Both the position numbers and the translations under genes were made by a program. Below are positions 8,919 to 18,248 of a stretch of 64,000 bases of DNA, in pieces. The stretch's first letter is position 1; each line of letters opens with the position of its first letter. The notes beneath the pieces were generated by a model, which did no database searches, was not told the DNA's origin, and worked only from the letters and a program-made list of their open reading frames with translations. The DNA lies in NCBI GenBank assembly GCA_963770035.1, contig CAVYON010000067.1, positions 124,001-188,000 of the forward strand, read 5' to 3'. This DNA comes from Roseiarcus sp963770035 (lineage in GTDB: Bacteria > Pseudomonadota > Alphaproteobacteria > Rhizobiales > Beijerinckiaceae).

Positions 8919-9808
8919 CGCATAATCGTCCTCAACCTCGAAAGACAGGTGGGGCGCTGGAAGCTGTTCGAAAGCGAGGCGAGACGACACGGGCTAGGCA
9001 AAGGTGGAAGTCTCCTCGATCATTGCGAGCGGCTCGCAGCCGTTGACGGGCTGACTACCCCCATCGGTTCGTTCCTTCCGAGCGAGATCAACGCCACCTA
9101 CTCTCTGGAGGACTTTTACTTTGTCGACCCCCAGCCGATGCTTTCACAACTCCCGAACAGAGGCCGACTTACCGTCACTGAGTCCCCCAGGAAATGGCCG
9201 TCGCTCAGTCGCACCTCAATGCTTGGAGGCGGGTGGCGGACGACGGAGTGACGACACTTGTCGTTGAGGACGACGCGCAATTCCTCCACGACTTCGACTG
9301 CCGAATTGCACGGATCTGCGCAGAACTTCATGATAGCCGCGCAAGCGGACCGACTTTCGACCTCCTTTACCTGTCTTACCGCGCAGTAGAAAGCGGCATG
9401 CACAAGACAACCTACTTGGAGTCGCTCTTTCGACCCATCAGGGGACTTTGGTGGCTATCGGGATACGTGCTCACGCCGCGCGGCGCGAAGAAACTCCTGG
9501 ACGCGCTCCCTATCAAGGGCCCTGTGGATCAGTGGATGAACCACCAATTTGGGAGGCTCGACGTCTATGCGTCATCAACACCGCTGATCGTCCAGCGCCG
9601 GCAATTGAAGTCTGACAACGCGTACTCGATCACTCCAGTGCTACAAAGCCTCAGGGCAGCAACGTCGGCGGGCGGCTCTCCAGAGCTGGCGAAGTCCACG
9701 CAGGCCGGGCTCAATTCCACCTTAACGGCCCGCGGACCATCAGCTCGACGTAGAAGTCCCTGTGTTCGCTATCGGTCTGAACAAGACCGGTACGACAAGT
9801 CTGCATGA
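8919..9808 (+). pseudogene. Glycosyltransferase family 25, frameshifted and perhaps 5'-truncated
   Basis: From 8919 the frame reads RIIVLNLERQVGRWKLFESE and later AAVDGLTTPIGSFLPSEINA, the usual N-terminal half of GT25 (LPS-type) glycosyltransferases. A one-base deletion near 9183 then shifts the frame. The downstream part starts MAVAQSHLNAWRRVADDG, LVVEDDAQF (the family EDDA metal site) and continues LLYLSYRAVES and GPVDQWMN to 9808. GTG 8949 is the only start-like codon in the first frame and falls after the first strand, so the 5' end may be lost. The gene overlaps the sulfotransferase-GH16 frame by 47 bases. It probably acted on a surface glycan. Confidence 0.65.
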
Positions 9809-11186
9809 GGCGCTCCGTACGCTTGGATACAGATCGTGCCATTGGCTGGGAGACGAGTTCTCAGAAACGACAAGTGCGTTGATCGACGCTGGGGGTCCGC
9901 TCCAGTTCGAGGCCTACACCGATGTTGCAAGCATCGTCGAGCGATACCATGAACTCGACCGGCGTTTTCCCTCGGCGGCGTTCATTCTTACTGTGCGGAA
10001 CCTCGACGACTGGCTGGCCAGTAGAGCGCGCCACGTGGGCCTGAACCGAGCCGAGAACGCGGCCTCAGGACGCGTCCGGCACACCTGGACAGTTGTCGAC
10101 CCAGCTGCGTGGCGCACGGAACGGATCATGCATCACGAGGCCGTGCTGCGTTACTTCAAGGACAAGCCCGACAAGCTTCTCGTGATGGACATATGTGGAG
10201 GGGACGGTTGGTCGAAACTATGTTCGTTCCTGAACTGTCCTGAGCCGACCCAGCCATTTCCGCATGTGGATCCGCTTGCCGCACGGAGCCCGGTGGGCGA
10301 CGATCGCACCGAACCTCTTGCGGCGCATCACGGTGGGGTGCAGTTGCTCCAGCATGACGTTTACCCGTGGATCGAGAAAGCGAAGGAGTGTCCAAAATCG
10401 ACTGAGGATGAGGTTGAACAAGTAGCCGAAACCCGCGTGGGCTCCTTTACCCCGCTCTTCACCGACAGACTTCAGCGATTTGACGAGCATCTGTGGGTCA
10501 CGCTTGACGACACCTTCAAGGGGAATCTCGCAGTTTTCCGCCCTGGCAACGTGTCCGTCACCCAAAAGGACGGGCTGAAGCTTCTCCTGCAAGCCGAGAA
10601 GTGTCAGAACCGATCGGTAACGTCCGGCGCTGTCGCATCGCCGGCTGAGCGTGCACGACTTTTCACATATGGTCGGTTCGAAGCGGAGATTAAGCCAGCC
10701 CGCGCGGACGGGGTCTTGACCGGCATGTTCCTCTATCGACGCGATCCGTGGCAGGAGATCGACCTTGAATTTCTGGGAGCGAGGCCCGGCCACCTGCTGA
10801 TCAACGTCTTTTACAATCCGGGCGGCGAGGGCGATCAATGCAACTACGGGGTGCGCGGCACGCCCGCGCTGATCGACTTGGGCTTCGACGCGAGTGCGGC
10901 TTTCCACCACTACGCCATCGAGTGGGACCCGACTGGGGTGAGATGGTTCGTTGACGGCGACCTCATATTCGCGAGGAAAGGACACCCCACGCCGGTCCCG
11001 CACCTTCCAATGCGCTTCTACTTGAATACGTGGCCGATCAATGCAGAAGCGCTGGCGGGAAGGCTGGACCCCGCGCAGCTACCGGTAACAACCACCGTGC
11101 GATCGATAGCAATCTCATCTTGGCTTCCGCCCTCGGCGGGTATCTCGCCGTCGCAATGTGTCCGCGATTACACGAGAATGCAGTAA
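9762..11186 (+). CDS. Sulfotransferase-GH16 glycoside hydrolase fusion
   Basis: A 474-residue protein joins two domains. Residues about 1-165 are a sulfotransferase: the PAPS 5'-phosphate loop GLNKTGTTSLH and the 3'-phosphate motif LTVRNLDDWLASRAR. Residues about 235-460 are a GH16 beta-jelly-roll: FTYGRFEAEIKPARADGV, the catalytic EIDLEFLG (E332, D334, E336), then FHHYAIEWDPTGVRWFVDG. No signal peptide is visible, which is odd for a GH16 enzyme. The start is GTG 9762, inside the preceding GT25 frame. In-frame sequence upstream is open back to 9726, so a longer GT25-sulfotransferase-GH16 polypeptide broken by an indel is possible. Base composition differs from the flanks. Confidence 0.8.
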   Translation: MFAIGLNKTGTTSLHEALRTLGYRSCHWLGDEFSETTSALIDAGGPLQFEAYTDVASIVERYHELDRRFPSAAFILTVRNLDDWLASRARHVGLNRAENAASGRVRHTWTVVDPAAWRTERIMHHEAVLRYFKDKPDKLLVMDICGGDGWSKLCSFLNCPEPTQPFPHVDPLAARSPVGDDRTEPLAAHHGGVQLLQHDVYPWIEKAKECPKSTEDEVEQVAETRVGSFTPLFTDRLQRFDEHLWVTLDDTFKGNLAVFRPGNVSVTQKDGLKLLLQAEKCQNRSVTSGAVASPAERARLFTYGRFEAEIKPARADGVLTGMFLYRRDPWQEIDLEFLGARPGHLLINVFYNPGGEGDQCNYGVRGTPALIDLGFDASAAFHHYAIEWDPTGVRWFVDGDLIFARKGHPTPVPHLPMRFYLNTWPINAEALAGRLDPAQLPVTTTVRSIAISSWLPPSAGISPSQCVRDYTRMQ

Positions 11187-11303
11187 AATGTGTGGACTGC
11201 GCAGTCCATAAATCACTGTAGGACAATGTTTTTCTAGTTGTGTAGTTGGTTTTTCGGATCGACGCCAGCCAGTTCAAGCCAAAGGCCGGCTTCGGGAAAC
11301 GCC

Positions 11304-11654
11304 ATGAACAACCGTCAGGTCATCCTCGTCTCGCGCCCGTCGGGCGTCGCGCAGGCGGGAAATTTCGAAATCCGCGAGGCCTCCACCGAGCCCTTGCTGG
11401 AGAGGCAAGTGCTCGTGCGCAACGAATTCCTGTCGGTCGAGCCCGCCATGCAAGGCTGGATCGCCGACGTCGGCAACTATTCCGCGCCCGTCCCGATCGG
11501 TTCGACGATGCGCGCGCTCGCCGTCGGAGCCATCGCTGAATCCCGCCATCCCGAGTGGCGCGCCGGCGACGTCGTCACCGGCTGGTTCGGCTGGCAGGAA
11601 TGGGTCGCGGTCGAACCGAGCGCGATTCTTCGCCGGGTGGCCACCAAGCGTTAA
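11304..11654 (+). pseudogene. N-terminal fragment of NADP-dependent oxidoreductase
   Basis: The frame starts MNNRQVILVSRPSGVAQAG and is nearly identical to the first 112 residues of the oxidoreductase at 24051, including VRNEFLSVEPAM and VTGWFGWQEW. Homology ends at about 11639 and five unrelated codons lead to a stop at 11654. The NAD(P)-binding half is missing. The upstream 55 bases also resemble those before the 8502 stub. It is followed directly by a piece of a sugar permease gene. Confidence 0.8.
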
Positions 11655-11671
11655 ATGCGAACCGCCCCCAC

Positions 11672-11794
11672 GATCGCCGTGCCGATGACGATCGGCTTGA
11701 TGGTTTCGCCGACCCCGAGCGGCTGCAGCCCGGTCGAGATAACGGGAATGACGCAGGCGCCGACCAGCATCCCATGAGTCGGCCCCTTGCCGAC
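11672..11794 (-). pseudogene. Fragment of ribose-type ABC permease (copy A)
   Basis: On the minus strand this encodes GMLVGACVIPVISTGLQPLG and GVGETIKPIVIGTAIV, matching GTLVGACIIQVLSTGLQLFG and GVGDNVKPIVIGTVIV near the C-terminus of the intact permease at 25907-26947. Nothing else of the permease remains. Together with the oxidoreductase fragment before it, this looks like a copy of the 24-26 kb locus with the middle deleted. Confidence 0.75.
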
Positions 11795-12124
11795 GCGGAT
11801 TGTGAGACAGACAACGCGAAGTGATTTCGCAGGGAGCTTGGACACATGGTGCGTCGCACGGTCACAGCGTCGGGAAACCGCATCGGCAAGCCGCACGTCT
11901 CCATCCTACGGCTGCTGCGCCGCGACCTTGTGCTATGCGGGATCGCTGCGTTCGCATGACTTCGTTGCCGAGCGGCGTCATCAAAACGGCGACAAGAGGG
12001 ACAGCGACGTGCGCGGCTATCGGGAGCGGGTCAACGCTTTGCTGCACTGGGCGCCACGAGAAGGGTCGAGCAGGCTGATTGATACATCCAAGGATTGCGA
12101 AAAGGCGAAAGGCGAGTGTTGCCG

Positions 12125-12646
12125 ATGACTATAAGAGCCAATACCAAGATGTTTCTCTTGATCAGTTTGTTTTTTGTTTCGACCACCGCGATCGCGGATC
12201 AGTGCGACTTGGTCGCCGCTGCAGTCGCTCAAGCGACGGGCGCGACGCTGGAGCCCAAAAGTGAGTTGGATTCTTCAATAACACTGCGGCATCCGGCCAT
12301 TGACAGTATGAATATCGGATGCACGGATCAGAATGGCAATCCTAACGGCGCCACCTCATGGGTGATTATCGGGTCAAAGGGCTGGGCGTGGTCAGGTCAT
12401 TCCGAAGACCCTCATGAGGCCCCGAGCGTGAAGACTTTTTCCTTGCTTGCGGCGGCGACCCAAATTGCCTTCGGCGCTCCGTTTCAGACGATTGCCACTG
12501 CCGCCGCCAAATGCGCCGCCGACGCCGCCAAGGCGGAAAACTATCACGCTCAAGTCGATGCGGCCGGTTTGGCCCTCGATTGCCTTTCGGGTCCGGATCG
12601 GATTTCCGGCGCCATCGCTGTCGATAACCCGGCAGGCGGAAAATGA
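12125..12646 (+). CDS. Small secreted protein of unknown function (copy A)
   Basis: A 173-residue product starting MTIRANTKMFLLISLFFVST and continuing TAIADQ, a clear signal peptide cleaved after AIA. The mature part has few cysteines and a C-terminal Ala-rich region (ATAAAKCAADAAKAENYHAQ). I do not recognise the family. Its paralogue at 21011-21532 has the same length and differs at only a handful of residues, which argues that the reading frame is real and has been kept. ATG 12125 is chosen because the signal peptide begins there. Confidence 0.65.
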   Translation: MTIRANTKMFLLISLFFVSTTAIADQCDLVAAAVAQATGATLEPKSELDSSITLRHPAIDSMNIGCTDQNGNPNGATSWVIIGSKGWAWSGHSEDPHEAPSVKTFSLLAAATQIAFGAPFQTIATAAAKCAADAAKAENYHAQVDAAGLALDCLSGPDRISGAIAVDNPAGGK

Positions 12647-12820
12647 CAGACCCGATCGGAACGACGAATTGCGAATCCCGGCGGCTCGACCGTCTTGACG
12701 GTTTCTCTGCCCGCCCTGCCGCGACTGCGTCGGCGCCCTTCGCGCCGTCATTGAGCCGCTGCGGGTCAACAGCGTCGATCAGCGCCTGTCCCCGTAACGC
12801 CAATTGAAAGGACGCGACAT

Positions 12821-12953
12821 TCCTCCCTTGTGGGGGAGGGTCGGGGACGGGGATCGCCCTGTCCTGTCATCGCCAGGAGCCGGACCCTCGATTCGCAAGG
12901 CCAGCGAGCCCCCCATCCCTGCCTTCCCCCACAAGGGGGGAAGGAGTACGTCT
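12821..12953. repeat. Inverted-repeat intergenic element
   Basis: Two imperfect inverted arms of about 30 bases, containing CTCCCTTGTGGGGGAGGG at the left and CCTTCCCCCACAAGGGGGGA at the right, enclose about 75 bases with no gene of their own. The layout is that of a small non-autonomous element or a genome-wide palindromic repeat. It lies just upstream of the 4Fe-4S protein gene. Confidence 0.5.
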
Positions 12954-12992
12954 TCCATTGGACTGACGCAGGTGACAGGCAATGGAGGGACG

Positions 12993-13974
12993 ATGCCAAG
13001 GCGAAACCCGGTCTGGCGGCCGAGCCAGGAACAGATGCGCCATTGGCCCCCTGTGTCGGGCAACGCGATCAATGGCGTTGGAGAAGAAACGTCGCGTCGA
13101 CCGTCGCCTATCTACTGGCATCCCCCGGAAACGATTCCGCACGGACCGCTGCAGAGCTGGTTCTACCAACGCACCGGAAGCGACGAGACGTTGGCGGAAG
13201 CGCGTCGCGAGCGGCAGCAGGCGATCGACGAGCCGCTCGTTCCCGTCGCTGCGGAACGGGTCCAGGTTGACGCGACGGCGATGACCGAGGCGGTGAAGAC
13301 GGCGGCGGCGCAATGCGGCGCCGATGACGTGGGCGTCACGCCGATGCGCCCCGACTATGTCTTCGCCGGTCACGACGTGCCGAATTTTCCTTGGATGATC
13401 GTCCTCGCGGTCGAACAGAGCTACGACGCCATGGCGGAAGCCCCGTCAATGCGCGCGCTGGTCGAGGTCACCAGGCAGTATGCGCGCGGCACGCGCGCGG
13501 CCAAGGGGCTCGCCAATCGGCTGCGCGCCGAGGGCTTTGCGGCCTTTCCCTACGGCGGACCGATGGCTGGCTCGTTTCTGCTGATCCCGGCGGCGATCGA
13601 GGCGGGGCTTGGCGAACTCGGCAAGCACGGATCGATAATTCATCCGAGGTTTGGCGCGAACTTCCGATTGGCCTGCGTCCTGACCGACGCGCCGCTTGTC
13701 GCCGACGTCCGCGACGTCTTTCGGCGCCGACGAATTCTGTCTCCACTGCCGTGTCTGCTCGGACGCCTGTCCGCCCGACGCCATCCATCCGCAAAAGACA
13801 ATGGTGCGGGGAGAGCGGCGCTGGTACGTCGACTTCGACAAGTGCCTTCCCTACTTCAACGAAGCGATGAGCTGCGCGATCTGCCTCGCCGTCTGTCCGT
13901 TCAGCCGACCCGGGGTCGGCGTCAACCTGGTCGCGAAACTGGGCGCGAGGCGTGCGCGACACGAGATCCGATAG
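12993..13974 (+). pseudogene. 4Fe-4S double-cluster protein (QueG/reductive-dehalogenase-like), frameshifted
   Basis: ATG 12993, with GGAGGG upstream, opens a frame whose middle (MTEAVKTAAAQCGADDVGVT, PFPYGG-type segment, ELGKHGSIIHPRFG, RLACVLTD) matches the catalytic region of epoxyqueuosine reductase- and dehalogenase-like iron-sulfur proteins. One extra T in the TTT at 13719-13721 breaks the frame. The next frame supplies FGADEFCLHCRVCSDACPP and MSCAICLAVCPFSRPG, the two ferredoxin cluster motifs, and ends at 13974. With the single base removed the protein would be about 326 residues. Substrate unknown. Confidence 0.75.
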
Positions 13975-13985
13975 CGGACCGAGAG

Positions 13986-14165
13986 TTCGACCACCCGCCG
14001 CCCGGCCCTGGCAAGGGGCTGAACCCAGCGCGGGTTGACCCAGGTGACGCGATGGTTGGAGGCGAAGCCGGGGATCAGCAGGATCGGCTCGCCGCGATCC
14101 GTCCCCTCGGGGGGTATGTCGATATAGGCGATGTGGACGCCGTCGGAGGAGAAGGTCTTGAGCAT
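13986..14165 (-). pseudogene. N-terminal fragment of alpha/beta hydrolase
   Basis: The minus strand encodes MLKTFSSDGVHIAYIDIPPE and ILLIPGFASNHRVTWVNPRW, matching residues 1 to about 58 of the hydrolase at 7662-8429. The catalytic serine, acid and histidine are all absent. The fragment abuts the 3' end of the iron-sulfur gene. The sequence upstream of its start also resembles that of the intact hydrolase. Confidence 0.8.
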
Positions 14166-14253
14166 CGCCGCCGATATGGCCGGATTTTTCGAACGGCGCC
14201 AGCCGGCCGCGGCCCGTGTGGAGTCCGAAGCGCGATGAGAGCGGTCGCCGACT

Positions 14254-14306
14254 AGAATTCGCGCGCAGGGGCGGCCGGTGGATAGCGGCGGAATTGGCGA
14301 TAGGGG
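14254..14306 (+). pseudogene. Leader region of a broken copy of the 21750 gene
   Basis: GAATTCGCGCGCAGGGGCGG through GGCGATAGGGG matches the leader of the intact gene at 21750 (region 21694-21742). The match stops just before the ribosome site and start codon. The 3' part of the same gene resumes at 15965, so about 1.65 kb carrying a dioxygenase and a GntR regulator now separates the two halves. Confidence 0.5.
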
Positions 14307-14388
14307 CTGGCGCCAATCAAAAGCCCACCTTCCTGTTTCGATTCAGGTAGGGTGCATCCCAACCTTCTCTTCCAGTGAGCCCGCGCCT

Positions 14389-15181
14389 TCACCGACGCCC
14401 TTTTTGGGCCAGCTTCCGCAATGTGTCGTCCTCGAGCGCTGCGATTGGCGAGAAGTCGCGGTGAGCGATCCAATCTGGGCGTGTGAATTTTGTGATGTGA
14501 TTAGAGACGGCGCAAAGCGTCAGATAGACGATCTTGCGCGGATAAGGCGTCATGTTTGGCGGACTCGCATGCACGCAGATTGGCGTGGAACATCAGCACG
14601 CTCCCCGGCCTCCCCGTCGGGGCGACAATTCCGCCTTCCGCACTCAAACGAGCAACCGTCGCGTTATCGAGCGACCAAATTGGATAGGAGGTCGTCGTCG
14701 AATCGTGGCCCGCTGCTAGAACGCCGGACTTGTGGCTCCTTGGAATGAGCATCAACGGCCCATTGAACGGCATAACTTCGTCGAGAAAGACGGAAATGTT
14801 CATTGCACGCGGCTCCGGCATGCCGTCCTCGCGCGCCCACACGCCATAGTCCTGATGCCATTGCCACAATTCGCCATCGAAAGGCGCCTTGGCGTTGATC
14901 TTGAACTGGTGAACGTAGACTGCCTCGCCCAAGAGCTGCTCGACAGGCTTGATCAGTCGCGGATGGGCGCCAAGGCGGCAAAAGGCGTCATTGTAAGTGT
15001 GAGCTGCAAAGGCTGTCCGAGGGGCGCCGGATTTTTCCCGCCAAACCTCCTTGCGATCAGTAGCGTAGATCAGTTCGGCTTCCGACCGGAGAATGGCGAT
15101 CTCCCCCTCGGCGAAGCTGTCGGGGAGAAAAAGGTAGCCTTCGCGATCGAAGTTCGTCAGCTGGTCCTGGCTCAACATCAT
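14389..15181 (-). pseudogene. PhyH-family Fe(II)/2-oxoglutarate dioxygenase, frameshifted
   Basis: ATG 15181 has GGGAGGAATCC upstream. The product shows the metal ligands of phytanoyl-CoA/ectoine-hydroxylase-type enzymes in ELWQWHQDYGVW (HxD), then VFLDEVMPFNGPLMLIPRSH. One extra base near 14575 shifts the frame inside VLMFHANL. The true continuation, VHASPPNMTPYPRKIVYLT with the distal histidine, and WIAHRDFSPIAALEDD, runs in the other frame to 14389. Repaired, the enzyme would be about 264 residues. It follows the GntR gene by 19 bases, so the regulator probably controlled it. Confidence 0.8.
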
Positions 15182-15200
15182 GGATTCCTCCCGAAACTGA

Positions 15201-15938
15201 CTAGGCGCGATGGGCCAGCGCCTGGCCGGCGTCTTCCTCTTTCAAACGTTGGTAGAGCGCGGAACCGGCCTTCTCGGCATGGTGGGTTGCGGCGCCCTCG
15301 GCGGCGCGCGATGCGCCTGAAAGGATGGCATCGGCGATTGCAGCGTGTTCCGCCCAGATGCCCGCGCGGACCATTGGGGTCGACAGCGACGTGCCCATGC
15401 AGCGCTTGAAGTGAGGCCACCGCTCGGAAACGGTCTCAGCGAGCGCGACATTGCCGGACAAGAGATAGATGCTTTGATGGAAAGCGACGTCGGCGACGAT
15501 CCAGTCGTGGATGGGCGCTTCGGTTGGCAAATCGCCGGCGGAAAGCCGTTCCCTAAGCCCATCAATCTCCACTACCGGCGCCTGCCCCCAGGCCACGCGC
15601 TCCGCGGCGAGCCGGCAGGCTAGCCCATCGATGGCGGCGCGCAGCTGATACAGGTCGCGCATCCTTTCCGGATCAATGGGCGCCACCGAGAGCCCGCGAC
15701 GACCGTGTTCAACAGCGAGACCCTGACGTTTCAGGAGTTGCAAAGCGTGGCTCACCGGCTGGCGGGAGACGCTGAGCCGTTCTGCAACCTGCTCCTGTGT
15801 AAGCCGTTCGCCTGGAGCCAGTATCCCTTCCGCAATGGCGTCTACCAGCCGCGTGTGAACTTGATCGATCAGGTTCGGCGCGATGATCAATTCTATTGAA
15901 TTCAGCATACTGAATTCAATAGATGAAAACGAGGACAT
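15201..15938 (-). CDS. GntR-family regulator (FCD type)
   Basis: A 245-residue regulator. The winged helix lies in LIDQVHTRLVDAIAEGILAPGERLTQEQVAERLSVSRQPVSHALQL (described in parts: residues about 21-68), followed by an all-helical FCD effector domain with LRAAIDGLACRLAAERV and FHQSIYLLSGN. Translation could begin at ATG 15938 or at the in-frame ATG 15908; neither has a strong ribosome site. A perfect palindrome covers the second start (see 15893-15922), so the gene is probably autoregulated. The dioxygenase gene downstream is the likely target. Confidence 0.85.
   Translation of the reverse strand: MSSFSSIEFSMLNSIELIIAPNLIDQVHTRLVDAIAEGILAPGERLTQEQVAERLSVSRQPVSHALQLLKRQGLAVEHGRRGLSVAPIDPERMRDLYQLRAAIDGLACRLAAERVAWGQAPVVEIDGLRERLSAGDLPTEAPIHDWIVADVAFHQSIYLLSGNVALAETVSERWPHFKRCMGTSLSTPMVRAGIWAEHAAIADAILSGASRAAEGAATHHAEKAGSALYQRLKEEDAGQALAHRA
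15893..15922. promoter_or_regulatory. Perfect 13-bp inverted repeat, probable GntR operator
   Basis: Arms CTATTGAATTCAG (15893-15905) and CTGAATTCAATAG (15910-15922) are exact inverted copies around the 4-base spacer CATA. The palindrome spans the in-frame ATG at 15908 of the GntR gene. It is AT-rich in a GC-rich setting. The position suits autorepression; function is inferred. Confidence 0.6.
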
Positions 15939-15964
15939 GTCAAGGACCGATTGCTACAGGCGCG

Positions 15965-16299
15965 CTGCACGACCTTCAAATACGTCGTCGGCCGCACGCC
16001 CGCCGAGATGGAGGCCACGGTCGGCTTTCGCGTCGACTCGAAGCTCGCGGGAGGCGCGAGCGTCTTTCTTGTCAGGTTCCTGCCCAGCGCCGCGCAATTG
16101 CGGCTCAGCGGATACTCGCAAGACCCCGGAAGGCGTGCCGACCGACATCAAGCAGCCGCACCCCGACTATCCGCCCGGTTATGGCGTCCCTCAATGGGAC
16201 CTGACTTCCGCCTCGCAGGCGAATTTGCGCCTGTTGGCGGACGTAGCGCCCGGTCAGAAGTTTACCTACCCCGTCGCGAAACTGCCGCAGCCCGCATAG
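15965..16299 (+). pseudogene. 3' part of a broken copy of the 21750 gene
   Basis: The stretch encodes CTTFKYVVGRTPAEMEATVG, then, after a frameshift near 16120, KTPEGVPTDI and QANLRLLADVAPGQKFTYPV, matching residues about 48-155 of the protein at 21750-22217. The first third is missing and replaced by the GntR/dioxygenase segment. It cannot make a functional product. Confidence 0.75.
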
Positions 16300-16671
16300 C
16301 CGACCCTTCGAGCGTCGCCCTCAGCGACCCCTTACCGCAACTCGGTCGCCCTCAAGTCGCGGTCACGGTAGGCGGCGAGCCCGACCGGATGTGACTCCTT
16401 CGCTGAACGCCCTGTCGGTCCGGTCGGCAGACAGCCGGAGTTGACCCTGTTGCCGCCTTTCTACGGCAGTCCGACGAAAGGGCGAGGAGCGCAAGAAAGC
16501 GGTCTTAGAAGATCGCAGAGTCCAGGATGGTACATAAATCACACCACGATAGGGCGAAAAGGTCCATCTTCGACTCGAATACCGACACATTCCAAATATA
16601 CAGTCCCCGGCGTATAAGATCATCATGACAATTCCGGACGCGACTTCCGTGCACGCAGACCAAGTGATCGG
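16300..16671. other. Intergenic region, nothing recognised
   Basis: The first 30 bases still resemble the sequence after the 21750 gene. The rest has lower GC, especially 16500-16625, and no open frame of note. It should contain the promoter of the cyclase gene, but I see no clear box. Confidence 0.4.
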
Positions 16672-18248
16672 ATGACGCTAGACGAGGCGCCGCCTTCGAG
16701 CGCCCGGGTGCGCCGCCCGCTGTTCCGAAAGTATTTTGTTGTCCTTTTCGCCGCCGTTGTCGTTCCGCTGCTCGCTAGCGGCGCCAGCGAGGCGTGGTTC
16801 GGATACGGCGATCAGAGGGCCAATTTGAGCTTGCGCCTGCGCGCCGAAGCGCGCGCGGCGGCTGCCCGCATCCAGGGCTTTCTGGACCAGGTTCGTAGCC
16901 AGCTGGAATGGACCGTCCAACTGCCTTGGGCAGAGGGAGCCGATGAACGCCACCGCTTTGACGTCCTTCGCCTCATGCGCCAAGCGCCGGCAATCACGGC
17001 TGTAACGTTGGTCGACGGCAATGGCGTCGAGCGCCTACGCGTTTCGCGCACCGATCCCGATGTCGCGATGAGCGGCATCGATCGTTCCACGGACCCGGCG
17101 GTCATCGGCGCGCGCGCCTCACACATATGGTTTGGCGCGCTGACCCTGCATCGAGGTTCCGAGCCGTTCATGACTGTCGCGGTGGCCGGCGCGAGGTCGA
17201 GCGCCGGCGTCACCGTCGCCGAGATCAACCTGAAGCTGATCTGGGAAGTCATCTCCGCGATCCATGTTGGCAAGACCGGCGACGCCTTTGTTCTGGACGG
17301 CTCCGGCCGGCTCGTCGCGCACTCGGATATCAGTCTGATGCTGGCCGGTGAAAACAATACCTCGGTTGCCTCCCTGCGCGCGCTTCAAGTAGCGGCACAC
17401 GGCAACGATGTTGTTAGCGGCGAGGATGCGCAACATCGGGCGGTGTTGGCGGCCGCGGCGCAAATCGTCGGTCCCGACTGGACGGCCTTCGCTGAGCAGC
17501 CGATCGCCGAGGCCTATGGCCCGATTCGCGCTGCGTTGTGGCGAACATCCTATCTGCTGGTCGCCGGCGCCGCCTTTGCCGGTGCGCTCGCCTATCTTTT
17601 TGCGCGACGCATGATCGAACCGATCAAGCTGCTCGAGAAAGGCGCTGGACTTATCGGCGCAGGACGTTTTGACCATAAGATCGACGTTCACACCGGCGAC
17701 GAACTCGAGGGTCTAGCGTCGCGATTCAACGAGATGGCCGGTGAACTTGCCTTGTCGCAGGAGCGATCGGAGCGTATCGCTCGGCTCAAGCGCTTCCTCG
17801 CGCCGCAGGTTGCCGAACTCGTTGAGGGGGCCGGCCGGGAGGGTCTTCTCGATAGCCGCCGCGCTGAGGTCGCTGTCGTTTTCTGCGACCTTCGCGGGTT
17901 CACCACCTTTTCGACCGGAGTCGAACCGGACGAAGTGATTGGGTTGCTCGGCGAATACTATGAGGCCCTCGGCGCGATCATCATGCAGTATGAGGCGACA
18001 TTGACCTGCTTCATGGGCGACGGTCTGATGCTGCTTTTCAATGCGCCGCTTCACTGTCCCGACCCAGCGCTGCGCGCAGTGAACATGGCGCTCGGAATGC
18101 AGGCAACCGTGCAGGCGCTGATCATGACATGGCGATCCCGCGGTCATGCCATCGGCTTTGGCATCGGCATCGCGACCGGCGAAGCGATCGTCGGCCGCAT
18201 CGGCTACGAAGGCCGCATCGACTATACGGCGATCGGAAGCGTGGTGAC

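Larger units (their letters stand above)
11672..12700. repeat. About 1-kb duplicated segment, copy A
   Basis: This segment, from the permease fragment through the secreted-protein gene at 12125, is repeated at about 20561-21590 with high identity. Both copies carry the same permease scrap, the same spacer and a homologous gene. Divergence includes both silent and replacement changes, so the duplication is not brand new. Confidence 0.8.

Noticed and set aside
11787..12128. A 113-codon plus frame conserved in both 1-kb duplications (also 20673-21014)
   Set aside because: Its conservation is explained by the recent duplication. It starts inside the permease scrap, has an Arg/Ser-rich composition and no ribosome site, so I do not call it a gene.
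12804..14255. A single 483-codon plus frame covering the iron-sulfur gene and beyond
   Set aside because: Only the middle is protein-like. The first 60 codons translate the inverted repeat and the last 180 are out of frame with the real cluster motifs found in the neighbouring frame, so the true gene is 12993-13974 with a frameshift.
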